A stretch of 49,962 nt of DNA from Bacteroidota bacterium (GTDB taxonomy: Bacteria > Bacteroidota > Ignavibacteria > SZUA-365): NCBI GenBank assembly GCA_014860565.1, contig JACZJN010000219.1, positions 1 through 49,962 on the forward strand, written 5' to 3'. Below are positions 1 through 7,663 of the stretch, piece after piece. The position numbers and the translations under genes were made by a program. Every line of letters starts with the position of its first letter. The first letter of the stretch is position 1. Below the pieces are notes generated by a model. That model ran no database searches, was not told the origin of the DNA, and saw only the letters and a program-made list of their open reading frames with translations.

Positions 1-114
1 CGGTCCACATGCGCTGGGGCATCAATTTGACGCAGGAAAGACCACCAGCATGGTTCTCAGTTGTTCCAATTCGTTGAGAACCGACCTCACCTCCCCCTGC
101 GGATCGACACACAA

Positions 115-144
115 GTTGCGGAATGAGGCTATGAAGTCCCGAAA
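115..144. repeat. Conserved 30-base element, copy 1
   Basis: This 30-base stretch differs from positions 7569-7598 at only 2 sites. Its shared parts are GTTGCGGAATGAGG and TATGAAGT. Both copies lie directly beside a GC-rich hairpin, at the 3' side of a minus-strand gene for a T9SS cargo. Function unknown. Confidence 0.75.
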
Positions 145-168
145 CAGAAAGCCCCGCAGATGGGGGGC
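141..168 (-). terminator. Terminator of the beta-lactamase-fold gene
   Basis: Read on the minus strand, a GCCCC/GGGGC stem (151-168) starts a few bases after the TGA stop at 177-179. It is followed by a T-rich tract (TTTCTGTTT), the pattern of an intrinsic terminator. The stem is short. Confidence 0.6.
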
Positions 169-176
169 GTTTTCTT

Positions 177-1868
177 TCATCGCGGTCGCAGAAGCAGATG
201 TGAGGTATCCCTGCCGTCGTTCGTGCGTATCGATAAGAGAACGATCCCATAGCCGATCTCGCCCAGAGGGATCGAAATATTCTGCTCTGAATCGATGCTC
301 CACCGCGAAAGCAGCTTGCCCGAAAGGGAGTGAACGGTTACCGCTATGATACGGCGGTCTCCGGCAGCGGAAATGGACACGGTTCCCTTCGCCGGATTGG
401 GGTAGACCACAATATCCGCGTGCGGGGGTATCGCTGTCATGCCACTGACGGATGCGGTTAAGAATGCTGATTTCGCGCTGAAGGGACCGACGGTCCCGCC
501 GTACAGAAAGTCATTCCTTGCCTGGACGCGCCAGTAAATATCTTGTCCGGATGTGAGATCCGACAGGGCGATCGTGGTGGAATGCACGGTATCGCGACGG
601 GCATCGGTGAAGGTGCTGTCCGTCGCATGCTCGCAGATATAGGTGAATGCGTGGGGCACCGGCGTCCATCGCAGGGTGATGTCCCTGCCGTCGACGACCG
701 CACCGCCGGAAGGGGAGAGCAGACGCGGTGCTTCCAGCGTATGCGGGATATGCGCATACGGACTTCCCTGCAGTTGGGAATCTCTAATTACATCCAGCAG
801 GTTGAGGGCAAAGGACTCGAGCCCGACGAAAGTATTCGAGGTGATCACGACACCGTCGAGCGTTTCCGGATCGTAGAGCCAGACCGTGGAAGTGCGCTGC
901 TGTCCGCCGAGATGGAGGAGGTACGGTCGTCCGTTGTGCGTACGGGTCATGATGCCGAGCCCGAAACCGCTTCCCCCCGAGTGGTCAATGGACATCCAGT
1001 TCTGCGTCGCAGAGTCTGCAAGCAACCTGTAGCGAGCCAGTCCCTGCATCAGAAGCGTGAGGTCCACCGCCGTGCAGAGCAGTCCCCCTCCTGGCACCTT
1101 GAAGAGAATGCCGATGTCTTCCGGCGTTTCAATAACGACTCCGCCCTCGCTGTGGTATCCCTTCGTTTCTTCGGGATAGGGGCGCAGCCGTTGGTACTCG
1201 GCCTGGACGTAGGGAAGGTCAAGGACGGTGTTGATACGCTCACGCAGCTGCTCTTCAAATGGCTGTTCTCCCGCCCGCTCGATCACCGCACCAAGGAGAT
1301 TGTAGCCGAAGGTCGAATAGGAGAACGCCGTCCCGGGTGTAAACAACAGCGTGCCGTTCTTGAAGACGTCGAGCGCGGCGATGGGGTCATAGAAAAGGTG
1401 ATCGCGTTCGTAATGCACCGCGGAAGCGGTGTCGTATTCCTCGTAGTGCCGTATGCCGCTCCGGTGACAGAGCAGGCGGTAGGGGGTGATCGTCCCCTGC
1501 GGTTTTTCCGGATACTCGGGCACGTACGCGCGCGCGTCCGCCTGCAGATCGAGCCGGCCCTGCTCCCAGAGCTGCATGGCGAGGATCGCCGTGAAGGTCT
1601 TGGCGATACTGCCGGTACGGTAGATGGTGTGTTCCGTGGCGAGAATCCCGTTCTCGCGGTCCCGAAGTCCATAGCCCTTCAGCCAGGCGATCTCCCCCGC
1701 ACGCATCAGGCCCACAGAGCATCCCACGATCCCCTTGCCTCGCATGCCCGCCTCCACCAACGCATCCACGTTCGCAGCGGATGACGGATCGAGCCGATTG
1801 AACTGTGCCCGTGTGCTCGGCGTGGCACAACACAGTACGATGACTGTGAGGATGGCGCGCAAAATCAT
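177..1868 (-). CDS. Secreted serine beta-lactamase-fold hydrolase with T9SS sorting domain
   Basis: A 563-residue protein of the beta-lactamase/DD-peptidase (class C, Pfam Beta-lactamase) fold. Residues 1-22 form a signal peptide. The SxxK nucleophile motif is S87-I-A-K90 and the third motif is H319-L-G321. At the second motif, where the family usually has YxN, it reads Y184-S-T186 before FGYN. Residues about 375-465 look like a fibronectin-type III domain. The last 80 residues (VVYPNPAKG and following strands) are a T9SS-type sorting domain, so the protein is probably exported to the surface or medium. Family members hydrolyse beta-lactams, D-amino-acid peptides or esters; the substrate cannot be told here. 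I chose the ATG at 1868 because it places the signal peptide at the N-terminus. The reading frame continues to a TTG at 1958, which is less likely. Confidence 0.88.
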   Translation of the reverse strand: MILRAILTVIVLCCATPSTRAQFNRLDPSSAANVDALVEAGMRGKGIVGCSVGLMRAGEIAWLKGYGLRDRENGILATEHTIYRTGSIAKTFTAILAMQLWEQGRLDLQADARAYVPEYPEKPQGTITPYRLLCHRSGIRHYEEYDTASAVHYERDHLFYDPIAALDVFKNGTLLFTPGTAFSYSTFGYNLLGAVIERAGEQPFEEQLRERINTVLDLPYVQAEYQRLRPYPEETKGYHSEGGVVIETPEDIGILFKVPGGGLLCTAVDLTLLMQGLARYRLLADSATQNWMSIDHSGGSGFGLGIMTRTHNGRPYLLHLGGQQRTSTVWLYDPETLDGVVITSNTFVGLESFALNLLDVIRDSQLQGSPYAHIPHTLEAPRLLSPSGGAVVDGRDITLRWTPVPHAFTYICEHATDSTFTDARRDTVHSTTIALSDLTSGQDIYWRVQARNDFLYGGTVGPFSAKSAFLTASVSGMTAIPPHADIVVYPNPAKGTVSISAAGDRRIIAVTVHSLSGKLLSRWSIDSEQNISIPLGEIGYGIVLLSIRTNDGRDTSHLLLRPR

Positions 1869-2012
1869 GGTGTTGAGACGCTGTGAAACGGGTTTCAATG
1901 TGAAACGCTCCAGGGGTATGTTCAGCCGTAAAAAAGCACTTCGTGTCCGTACACGCAAATGGAATTCACTCCGGAAGCAAGATCGTCGGAGACTCTACCT
2001 TCCTCAGCCCCC

Positions 2013-3599
2013 CTATTTCATCACCACCATTCTCCGTGTCAGTACCGCGTTTGTCGTCTTCAGACGATAGAGATACACACCGGGGGGAATTCCCGCGGCA
2101 TTGAATGAGAGCGAATGCGCTCCCGCTTCCATGCGCACACGGTCGGCGAGCAGGGTGACCTCGCGTCCGAGCACGTCCGTGACGCAGAGCGTGAGCGTCG
2201 TCGCTTTCGGCAGATCGAAGGTGATGACCGTCGTGGGATTGAAGGGATTCGGGTAGTTCTGCTGCAGCGTGAGCCGGCCGGGACGCACCGCCGCCGCCAC
2301 CTCCGTTTCGGTTTCAAACAGGAAGAACCGGTAGAAGGGAAGCTGGCTCAATGCGGAGGGGTTGCTCGCGGTGACGTACAGCCCATCCGACGCCTCCACG
2401 CGCCAGAGTACGCGCGCGTAGGCCGGGACGCCATTCGGATACAGAGCCGTCAGGATCTCACGGAGCCGGGCGAGCGTGCAGGTCAACTCGTTCTGCAATC
2501 CGTTGCCGTCGGCATCCATCTCAACGCTCCGCTCCGGAGTCGGCGCATCGAAAAAGAACACCCTGTAGCGCAGCTGGTCCGAATACAGTGAGGGATCAAA
2601 TACGGACTGATAACAATTGGTGTACGGATCGGGGGGGCTCGGACGCTCCCAGCGGAACACAACGGTGCTGTCGGGTGTCGCGGCGAGGTTGATTTCCGTG
2701 CTGTCCGGAATATCGATCACCGAGAACGGGTACGGAGCATGCGGAAGAACATAGTACTCCCGCGTGCTGCCGTGTACCGCGGGATCCTGCATATACATCG
2801 CCTGAATCCACTGCGCCTGCGATCCCGTCTCCCTGGCGTTTCGGGAAAGGAGCAGGAAGCGCTGCATGCCGGCGATCATCGTCAGACCGCCGAACAGCGT
2901 ACCGGCATCACCCTCCCTGGCATCGAACTCTCCCGGGAAGCGTGCCGTGAACATCGTCCGCTGTTCTCGCACGACGGTATTGCAGTAGCGATCCTGCGGC
3001 CAGACCAGCAGCTCGTAGAGGCGCTGCACGTACACCGTGTCGGACTCCGGATACGGCGCGCCCGTAATCTCCAACATGTAGTTCTGCAGGTCGCCTTCCG
3101 TGAACGTCATCAGCGGCGACCTCTGATCGAGCCCGGGGATCGTGGGGGAGACCTCGATGGTGATTCCCGCTTCCGCTTTCGAATCCTGGAACAGGCCCGC
3201 GGCGCGTCCGTTCACGAATACCGACTTGTCGACCTCGAATACAAAGGACGAACGCTGCGTCGCCGCCACGCCGCCAACCATGAGTTTGGTCCAGGAATAG
3301 CCGTCCTCCCACGAATAACACGAACGAAAATTCGTGTCCACTTCCGCGATGGAATTGTGCACGGTGAGCACAACGCTGTGCCCGCGGGTGTCCCAGTCCG
3401 CGATGACGTTCCCGAGGCTGTCCCGCGCCACGAGTTCGAACGGCACCTCGGTCGCGACGGTTTTGACGATGGGATCCTGTGACGGAAATTCCATGGCAAC
3501 TCCGCCGATCGTCTGTCCGGTTGCCGGGTGCCAGGAAATCAACGTCGCCAGCACGGCGACCGCAAAGATACGACGGAGGGAATTGATCGCGCGGTGCAT
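2013..3599 (-). CDS. Secreted protein of unknown function with T9SS sorting domain
   Basis: A 528-residue exported protein. Residues 1-28 are a signal peptide ending near HPATGQ. Residues 30-440 are beta-rich and I do not recognise a catalytic family; a stretch around residues 280-420 resembles the Ig/FN3-like repeats seen in surface proteins. The C-terminus (NYPNPFNPTTVITFDLP, then GVYLYRLKT) is a clear T9SS type A sorting domain. The start at 3599 is supported by a GAGGT ribosome-binding site five bases upstream; an upstream TTG at 3641 is in frame but has no such site. It lies 144 bases upstream of the beta-lactamase-fold gene on the same strand, and the two may be co-transcribed. Confidence 0.85.
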   Translation of the reverse strand: MHRAINSLRRIFAVAVLATLISWHPATGQTIGGVAMEFPSQDPIVKTVATEVPFELVARDSLGNVIADWDTRGHSVVLTVHNSIAEVDTNFRSCYSWEDGYSWTKLMVGGVAATQRSSFVFEVDKSVFVNGRAAGLFQDSKAEAGITIEVSPTIPGLDQRSPLMTFTEGDLQNYMLEITGAPYPESDTVYVQRLYELLVWPQDRYCNTVVREQRTMFTARFPGEFDAREGDAGTLFGGLTMIAGMQRFLLLSRNARETGSQAQWIQAMYMQDPAVHGSTREYYVLPHAPYPFSVIDIPDSTEINLAATPDSTVVFRWERPSPPDPYTNCYQSVFDPSLYSDQLRYRVFFFDAPTPERSVEMDADGNGLQNELTCTLARLREILTALYPNGVPAYARVLWRVEASDGLYVTASNPSALSQLPFYRFFLFETETEVAAAVRPGRLTLQQNYPNPFNPTTVITFDLPKATTLTLCVTDVLGREVTLLADRVRMEAGAHSLSFNAAGIPPGVYLYRLKTTNAVLTRRMVVMK

Positions 3600-3991
3600 C
3601 GATACCTCAGCAGGTTGTGAAAGCATGATACTTCGTGCCAATTATCTTCTAAATACGAAATAATCCAAAATAACGCACTGAAATATCTGGTACCAGGCCG
3701 TTTTGTGCGACGGATATTCCATTCAGCTTCATGCCTCTTTCTTGCCTCATCCTGAAACCAGAGGATTTCCCAGTTGATCCAGTTCATTGAAGATGCAAAT
3801 CGCGTCCACCGGCGGATCGTTCAAGCTTGTGCCCGTTCCGAATCTGAAGTTGTCACGCCATAAGCAGATGTCTCAGCTGATCAAGGTGTTCGAAGATCAG
3901 CAGAGTCTTCGAGGGAGGGTCATAGCAAACCGACAGGCATCATTTTTCCAGACATGCCCAGACAAGATGCGGCTGGTGACCGTCGCGACGC

Positions 3992-4096
3992 ACCAATTTT
4001 ATCCATATCAGCGAGAAGATTCTCTCGACGCAATTGAGGGAACTGCTGACGGATGGTTTCATCGAAAAGGAAATTTTCCCGACTGTGCCGCCGCGC
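3992..4096 (+). pseudogene. Remnant of an HxlR-type transcription regulator
   Basis: The plus-strand translation contains ISEKILSTQLRELLTDGF followed by IEKEIFPTVPPR. This matches the recognition-helix and wing region of HxlR/MarR-like regulators (pattern ISxKxLxxQLRELxxDGLIxRxxxPxVPPxVEY). The N-terminal helices and the usual C-terminal YSLT segment are missing, and no start codon with a ribosome-binding site precedes it. I read it as a decayed fragment. Confidence 0.6.
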
Positions 4097-4165
4097 ACCG
4101 CGACGGAACCAACATTTTTTCGGATGTGTTATGTCCATAATTCTGGTTCCCATGGACCTTCTATT

Positions 4166-4336
4166 ATGGCACTCATGGAGTCACCGGCCATCATCGTGAG
4201 CGTCCTCCTGATGATGCGGTACGAGAAGCCGGAGTCCGGCGGAAGTAGTCTGCGCGACATTGTCGGACATTCATTCACGAATGGAAGTGTGGTCATGCCG
4301 CTCTTGTACACGGTCGTGCTGGCCACTCAATTGTAA
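4166..4336 (+). pseudogene. Remnant of an SbtA-like (Sbt_1/DUF897) bicarbonate transporter
   Basis: The translation MALMESPAIIVSVLLMMRY, then SGGSSLRDIV and FTNGSVVMPLL, resembles the ALMESPAI and NGSVxLLxGSL segments of the sodium-dependent bicarbonate permease family. That family is usually over 300 residues with about ten membrane helices; fewer than 60 residues remain. It is in one open frame with the HxlR remnant just upstream, as if a deletion had joined the two. It ends at a TAA 18 bases before purK. Confidence 0.6.
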
Positions 4337-4354
4337 TCCGGAGAAAATTGCAAC

Positions 4355-5512
4355 ATGGAACAACTCGTCACTTCCGATTTCCGCCTCGGCATCATCGCCG
4401 GAGGCCAGCTGGGCAAGATGCTCGTGCTTGCCGCGAGCAACTGGGATGTGAACACCTACGTTCTCGATGACGACGCACATTGCCCCGCCGCCCCCGCGTG
4501 CACGCGCTTCGTGCAGGGCAGCCGGCATTCCTTCGACGACGTCGTCGCCTTCGGCCGCATGGTGGACATGATTACTTTCGAAATCGAGGATGTGAACATC
4601 GACGCGCTGCGTGCGCTCAAGGCGGAGGGGCGCCGCATCGTCCCGGATCCGGAAACGCTGGCGGTCATCCAGGACAAGGGACGGCAGAAAGACTTCTATG
4701 CCGCACATGGCATCCCCACGGCTCCGTATTCCCTGTACGAGAGCAGCGCGGACATCCGGCGCGCCGTTGCGGAGGGACGGCTCGTCCCGCCGTTCGTGCA
4801 GAAGCTCCGTCTGGGTGGCTACGACGGGAAGGGGGTCGCGGTCATCGAAAGCGCCGATCAGCTCGCTGCGCTGCTCGAAGGTCCCTCCGTGGTCGAACAG
4901 CGTATCGATATTGCGAAAGAGATTTCCATCATCGCGGCGCGGAACGCGCGCGGAGAGGTGCGGTGCTTCCCCGCCGTCGAAATGGTGTTCGATGCGAGGG
5001 CGAATCTCGTGGATCGCCTGTTTTGTCCCGCCGGCATCCCCGACCACCTGCAGGCCGATGCCGTGCGCCTCGCCACCGAACTCGTCACCGCGCTCGACCT
5101 GTCCGGCCTGCTCGCGGTGGAGATGTTCGTCGACACGGCGGGTGCGCTCTGGGTGAACGAGGTCGCACCGCGGGCGCACAACAGCGGCCATCACAGCATC
5201 GAGAGCGTGATTACCTCCCAGTTCGAGCAGCAGCTCCGCGCGATCTTCAACTTCCCCCTTGGCTCCACGCGATTGAAGATGCCCGCCGTGATGGTGAACC
5301 TGCTCGGCGAGCCGGACTGCAGCGGCGCGGTCAGGTACGAGGGAATGACGGAATGCATGGGGGTGGACGGAGTCAAGATTCACCTGTACGGAAAAACACA
5401 CACACGGCCGTTCCGCAAGATGGGCCATGTGACCGTGATGGCTCCGACGCTTGAGGAGGCGATGGAAAAGGCATCCGTTGTCAAACAGACATTGAAGGTA
5501 CGTTCATGGTAA
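4355..5512 (+). CDS. purK: N5-carboxyaminoimidazole ribonucleotide synthase
   Basis: PurK converts aminoimidazole ribonucleotide, ATP and bicarbonate to N5-CAIR in purine biosynthesis. The 385-residue protein has the normal family length and the ATP-grasp layout: an N-terminal [12 protein letters not shown] segment, the [17 protein letters not shown]-binding loop around residues 146-162, and the [16 protein letters not shown] metal and substrate region around residues 267-282. A GGAGA ribosome-binding site precedes the ATG. The stop overlaps the start of purE by seven bases (ATGGTAA), so the two are translationally coupled. Confidence 0.97.
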   Translation: MEQLVTSDFRLGIIAGGQLGKMLVLAASNWDVNTYVLDDDAHCPAAPACTRFVQGSRHSFDDVVAFGRMVDMITFEIEDVNIDALRALKAEGRRIVPDPETLAVIQDKGRQKDFYAAHGIPTAPYSLYESSADIRRAVAEGRLVPPFVQKLRLGGYDGKGVAVIESADQLAALLEGPSVVEQRIDIAKEISIIAARNARGEVRCFPAVEMVFDARANLVDRLFCPAGIPDHLQADAVRLATELVTALDLSGLLAVEMFVDTAGALWVNEVAPRAHNSGHHSIESVITSQFEQQLRAIFNFPLGSTRLKMPAVMVNLLGEPDCSGAVRYEGMTECMGVDGVKIHLYGKTHTRPFRKMGHVTVMAPTLEEAMEKASVVKQTLKVRSW

Positions 5513-6018
5513 CTCCGCTCGTCGGCATCATCATGGGGTCCGAGTCCGATCTCCCGGTCATGCGGAAGGCGGCCGAAGTGCTGCAGGAATTCGGCGTCCC
5601 GTACGAAGTCACCGTCGTTTCCGCCCACCGCACGCCCGAACGTCTGTTCGAATATGCCTCCGCTGCGCACGGGCGAGGCCTTCGCGTCATCATCGCCGGT
5701 GCGGGCGGGGCGGCCCACCTGCCCGGGATGGCCGCGGCGATCTCGCCACTGCCGGTTATCGGGGTGCCCATCCGCTCGTCGAACTCGATCGACGGCTGGG
5801 ACTCCATCCTCTCGATCGTGCAGATGCCGGGAGGCGTACCGGTCGCGACCGTCGCCCTCGACGGCGCGAAAAACGCCGGCATCCTTGCCGTGCAGATCCT
5901 CTCGGTTGCGGACGAACGCCTGCGCGATCGTCTCCTTGCCTACAAGCAGTCGATGCGGGAGTCGGTCGCGGAGATGGCGCGGCGTGTCGAGAATGACCGG
6001 GACGAGGGGACATCCTGA
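5506..6018 (+). CDS. purE: N5-carboxyaminoimidazole ribonucleotide mutase
   Basis: PurE moves the carboxylate of N5-CAIR to C4, giving CAIR, the next step after PurK. The 170-residue protein shows the class I PurE motifs: [10 protein letters not shown] near residue 10, the catalytic SAHRTPE around residues 41-47, and [14 protein letters not shown] around residues 65-78. The pairing with purK in one overlapping operon fits class I (bacterial) PurE rather than the class II enzyme that uses CO2 directly. Confidence 0.97.
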   Translation: MVTPLVGIIMGSESDLPVMRKAAEVLQEFGVPYEVTVVSAHRTPERLFEYASAAHGRGLRVIIAGAGGAAHLPGMAAAISPLPVIGVPIRSSNSIDGWDSILSIVQMPGGVPVATVALDGAKNAGILAVQILSVADERLRDRLLAYKQSMRESVAEMARRVENDRDEGTS

Positions 6019-6387
6019 GGGAGGACCGCTCCTCGACGGGAAATTTCAGTTCACGATCATGACGCGGGCTCTGCGTTCCCGCTGCTCCATGTCCTGATGG
6101 GGGCGCCCGGCGCGGGTCCCCCCGTTCGCAATTCTGTCCCAGCCCACTGAAAGGGAGTCTCATCTCCGCCGGTGGATCGAGATACAATTCTGTCCATGAG
6201 GCTCAGGCATCGCACCGAAATTTTTTCCGTGGAACGCGTAATATCCGGTGCCTACATGTGTTCGTAGCGGGATGCGCACTCCCTGCGAGATGACTTTCGC
6301 AGGATGTCAGGAATTCCCCTCCGCATGTGCCGCTCTGACGATGCGTCGACTCTTTCCGAAACAAACCCCATCCCAAACGAGACCGAG
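6019..6387. other. Intergenic region between purE and the lipoprotein gene
   Basis: No convincing gene. There is a possible weak hairpin around 6099-6122 (GGGGGCGCC ... GGGTCCCCC) that could end the purEK transcript, but no T-run follows. The ten-base string AATTCTGTCC occurs twice (about 6130 and 6187). The start context of the lipoprotein gene lies at the end. Confidence 0.4.
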
Positions 6388-7521
6388 ATGAAAACTTTGT
6401 CTTCCGCACGACGATTCCTGCTGCTGGCGCTTCTGCCGGCTGTCCTCTTCCTTGCATCCTGCCAGAACTCCACCGACCCGACCAACGATACGATGGATGG
6501 CTGGCTGGGCGGGTCGCAGTACACCGGCAATCTGTTCGGTAAGGTTACAACGACAGGGAACGCTGCGGTCATGGGCATCGAAGTGACCGTCGGCACATCG
6601 GTCGCATACACGAACTCGAAGGGCGAATTCTACTTCCAACAGATTCCTGCCGAAAAACGCCTGCTGGTGACATTCCGGCACACGTCATACGCCACGACGC
6701 AGAAGATCGTCGTCGTGGATCGCGGCAGGACGACGTTCGTCGAGGCCTCGGTGCTTCCGGCCACCGTGCAGAATCTGAATGCGGCGGCGGGAGGGACCGT
6801 GACATTCAACGGGGCGAAGGTGACGTTCCCGGCCAATGCGCTGGTCGACGCGAACGGCGCGACGTTCACCGGCTCTGCCACGGTGAAAGCCACGTTCTTC
6901 GACCCAACGAGCGCTGTCTTCACCGGATGTTTCCCCGGCGAGTTCATCGGGGTGCGTACCAGCGGGTCGGAGACGGCGATCGAGTCCTTCGGTTTCATCA
7001 TCGGCAAGATCGTGGACAACCTCAACCAGGGAGTGCAGTATGTCTCCGTGCAGCTGAAAGATCTCGGCGGCAAGGTGCTCGACAACGTTTCCACCGGGCA
7101 GGACGGCTCCTTCCGCTTCTTCGGTGAATCCGGAGTGTCGTACACACTCGAGGTCAAATGGTATGCCGACTCGGCGCAGAGCGCGATCACGGTGAATGTG
7201 ACCTGTCCGCAGACCCCGGGCGCCACGGTCAATGTGGGAGAGATCAAGATCGACGTGGGTGGCGCGTTCGTTACCGGACGAGTGGTGGATGCTTCGAACA
7301 ATCCGCTCAGCGGGGTCAATATGTACAGTAAGTCCGGGAATGGTTCGCCCGGGCAGTCCCGTGAACTCAGGACCGGCGTCGACGGGCGGTTCACGATCAG
7401 CTGTCGGCCGAACACGACATTCGATATTTATCTGTATTACAACTAGAATCAAAAAAGCATCTCGGTCACAAGCGGGATACTCGGGTCGACCACGGATATC
7501 GGGGATGTCACGATCCCGTAA
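6388..7521 (+). CDS. Lipoprotein with carboxypeptidase-regulatory-like domains, interrupted by an amber codon
   Basis: The first 352 codons (6388-7443) encode a lipoprotein: a 24-residue signal ends in the lipobox L-A-S-C25. Residues about 48-110 and 315-352 look like carboxypeptidase-D regulatory-like (CarboxypepD_reg) beta-sandwich repeats, found in many surface lipoproteins of this group. A TAG stands at 7444-7446, but the same frame goes on for 24 more sense codons to a TAA at 7519-7521. The extra residues (NQKSISVTSGILGSTTDIGD and VTIP) look like a natural end of the last domain, since an earlier segment, PGATVNVGEIKID, has the same shape. So this is either a nonsense mutation, a sequencing error, or readthrough. 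The ATG at 6388 puts the lipobox in the right place; the ribosome-binding site is weak. Confidence 0.75.
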
Positions 7522-7568
7522 CCGCTCGTTCCGCAGAAATGCCGCGCCTGGGTGCGACTGCCTCCCGC

Positions 7569-7598
7569 GTTGCGGAATGAGGATATGAAGTTCCGAAA
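7569..7598. repeat. Conserved 30-base element, copy 2
   Basis: Matches 28 of 30 bases with 115-144. It sits beside the terminator hairpin of the next minus-strand T9SS gene, in the same orientation as copy 1. In this copy CGGAA and TTCCG, 13 bases apart, could pair. Confidence 0.75.
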
Positions 7599-7599
7599 A

Positions 7600-7638
7600 G
7601 CAAAGCCCCTCAATGAAAGTTTCATTGAGGGGCTTTGC
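7600..7638. terminator. Bidirectional terminator between convergent genes
   Basis: A nearly perfect palindrome: GCAAAGCCCCTCAATGAAA (7600-7618) pairs with 7620-7638. On the minus strand it is followed by TTTTCGG, on the plus strand by a T-poor stretch, so it mainly serves the minus-strand gene ending at 7664. Confidence 0.85.
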
Positions 7639-7663
7639 AGTTCATCACAACGGGGGAGAACCA

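Noticed and set aside
22-303. Minus-strand frame reading through the first terminator hairpin
   Set aside because: It overlaps the 3' end of the beta-lactamase-fold gene in another frame and crosses the hairpin; no domain is visible.
543-1784. Long open frame opposite the beta-lactamase-fold gene
   Set aside because: It is an antisense shadow in GC-rich DNA with no ribosome-binding site or recognisable domain. Similar long shadows oppose purK (4271-5428), the SLC12-ATPase gene (16766-17881) and the signalling genes (43332-44669).
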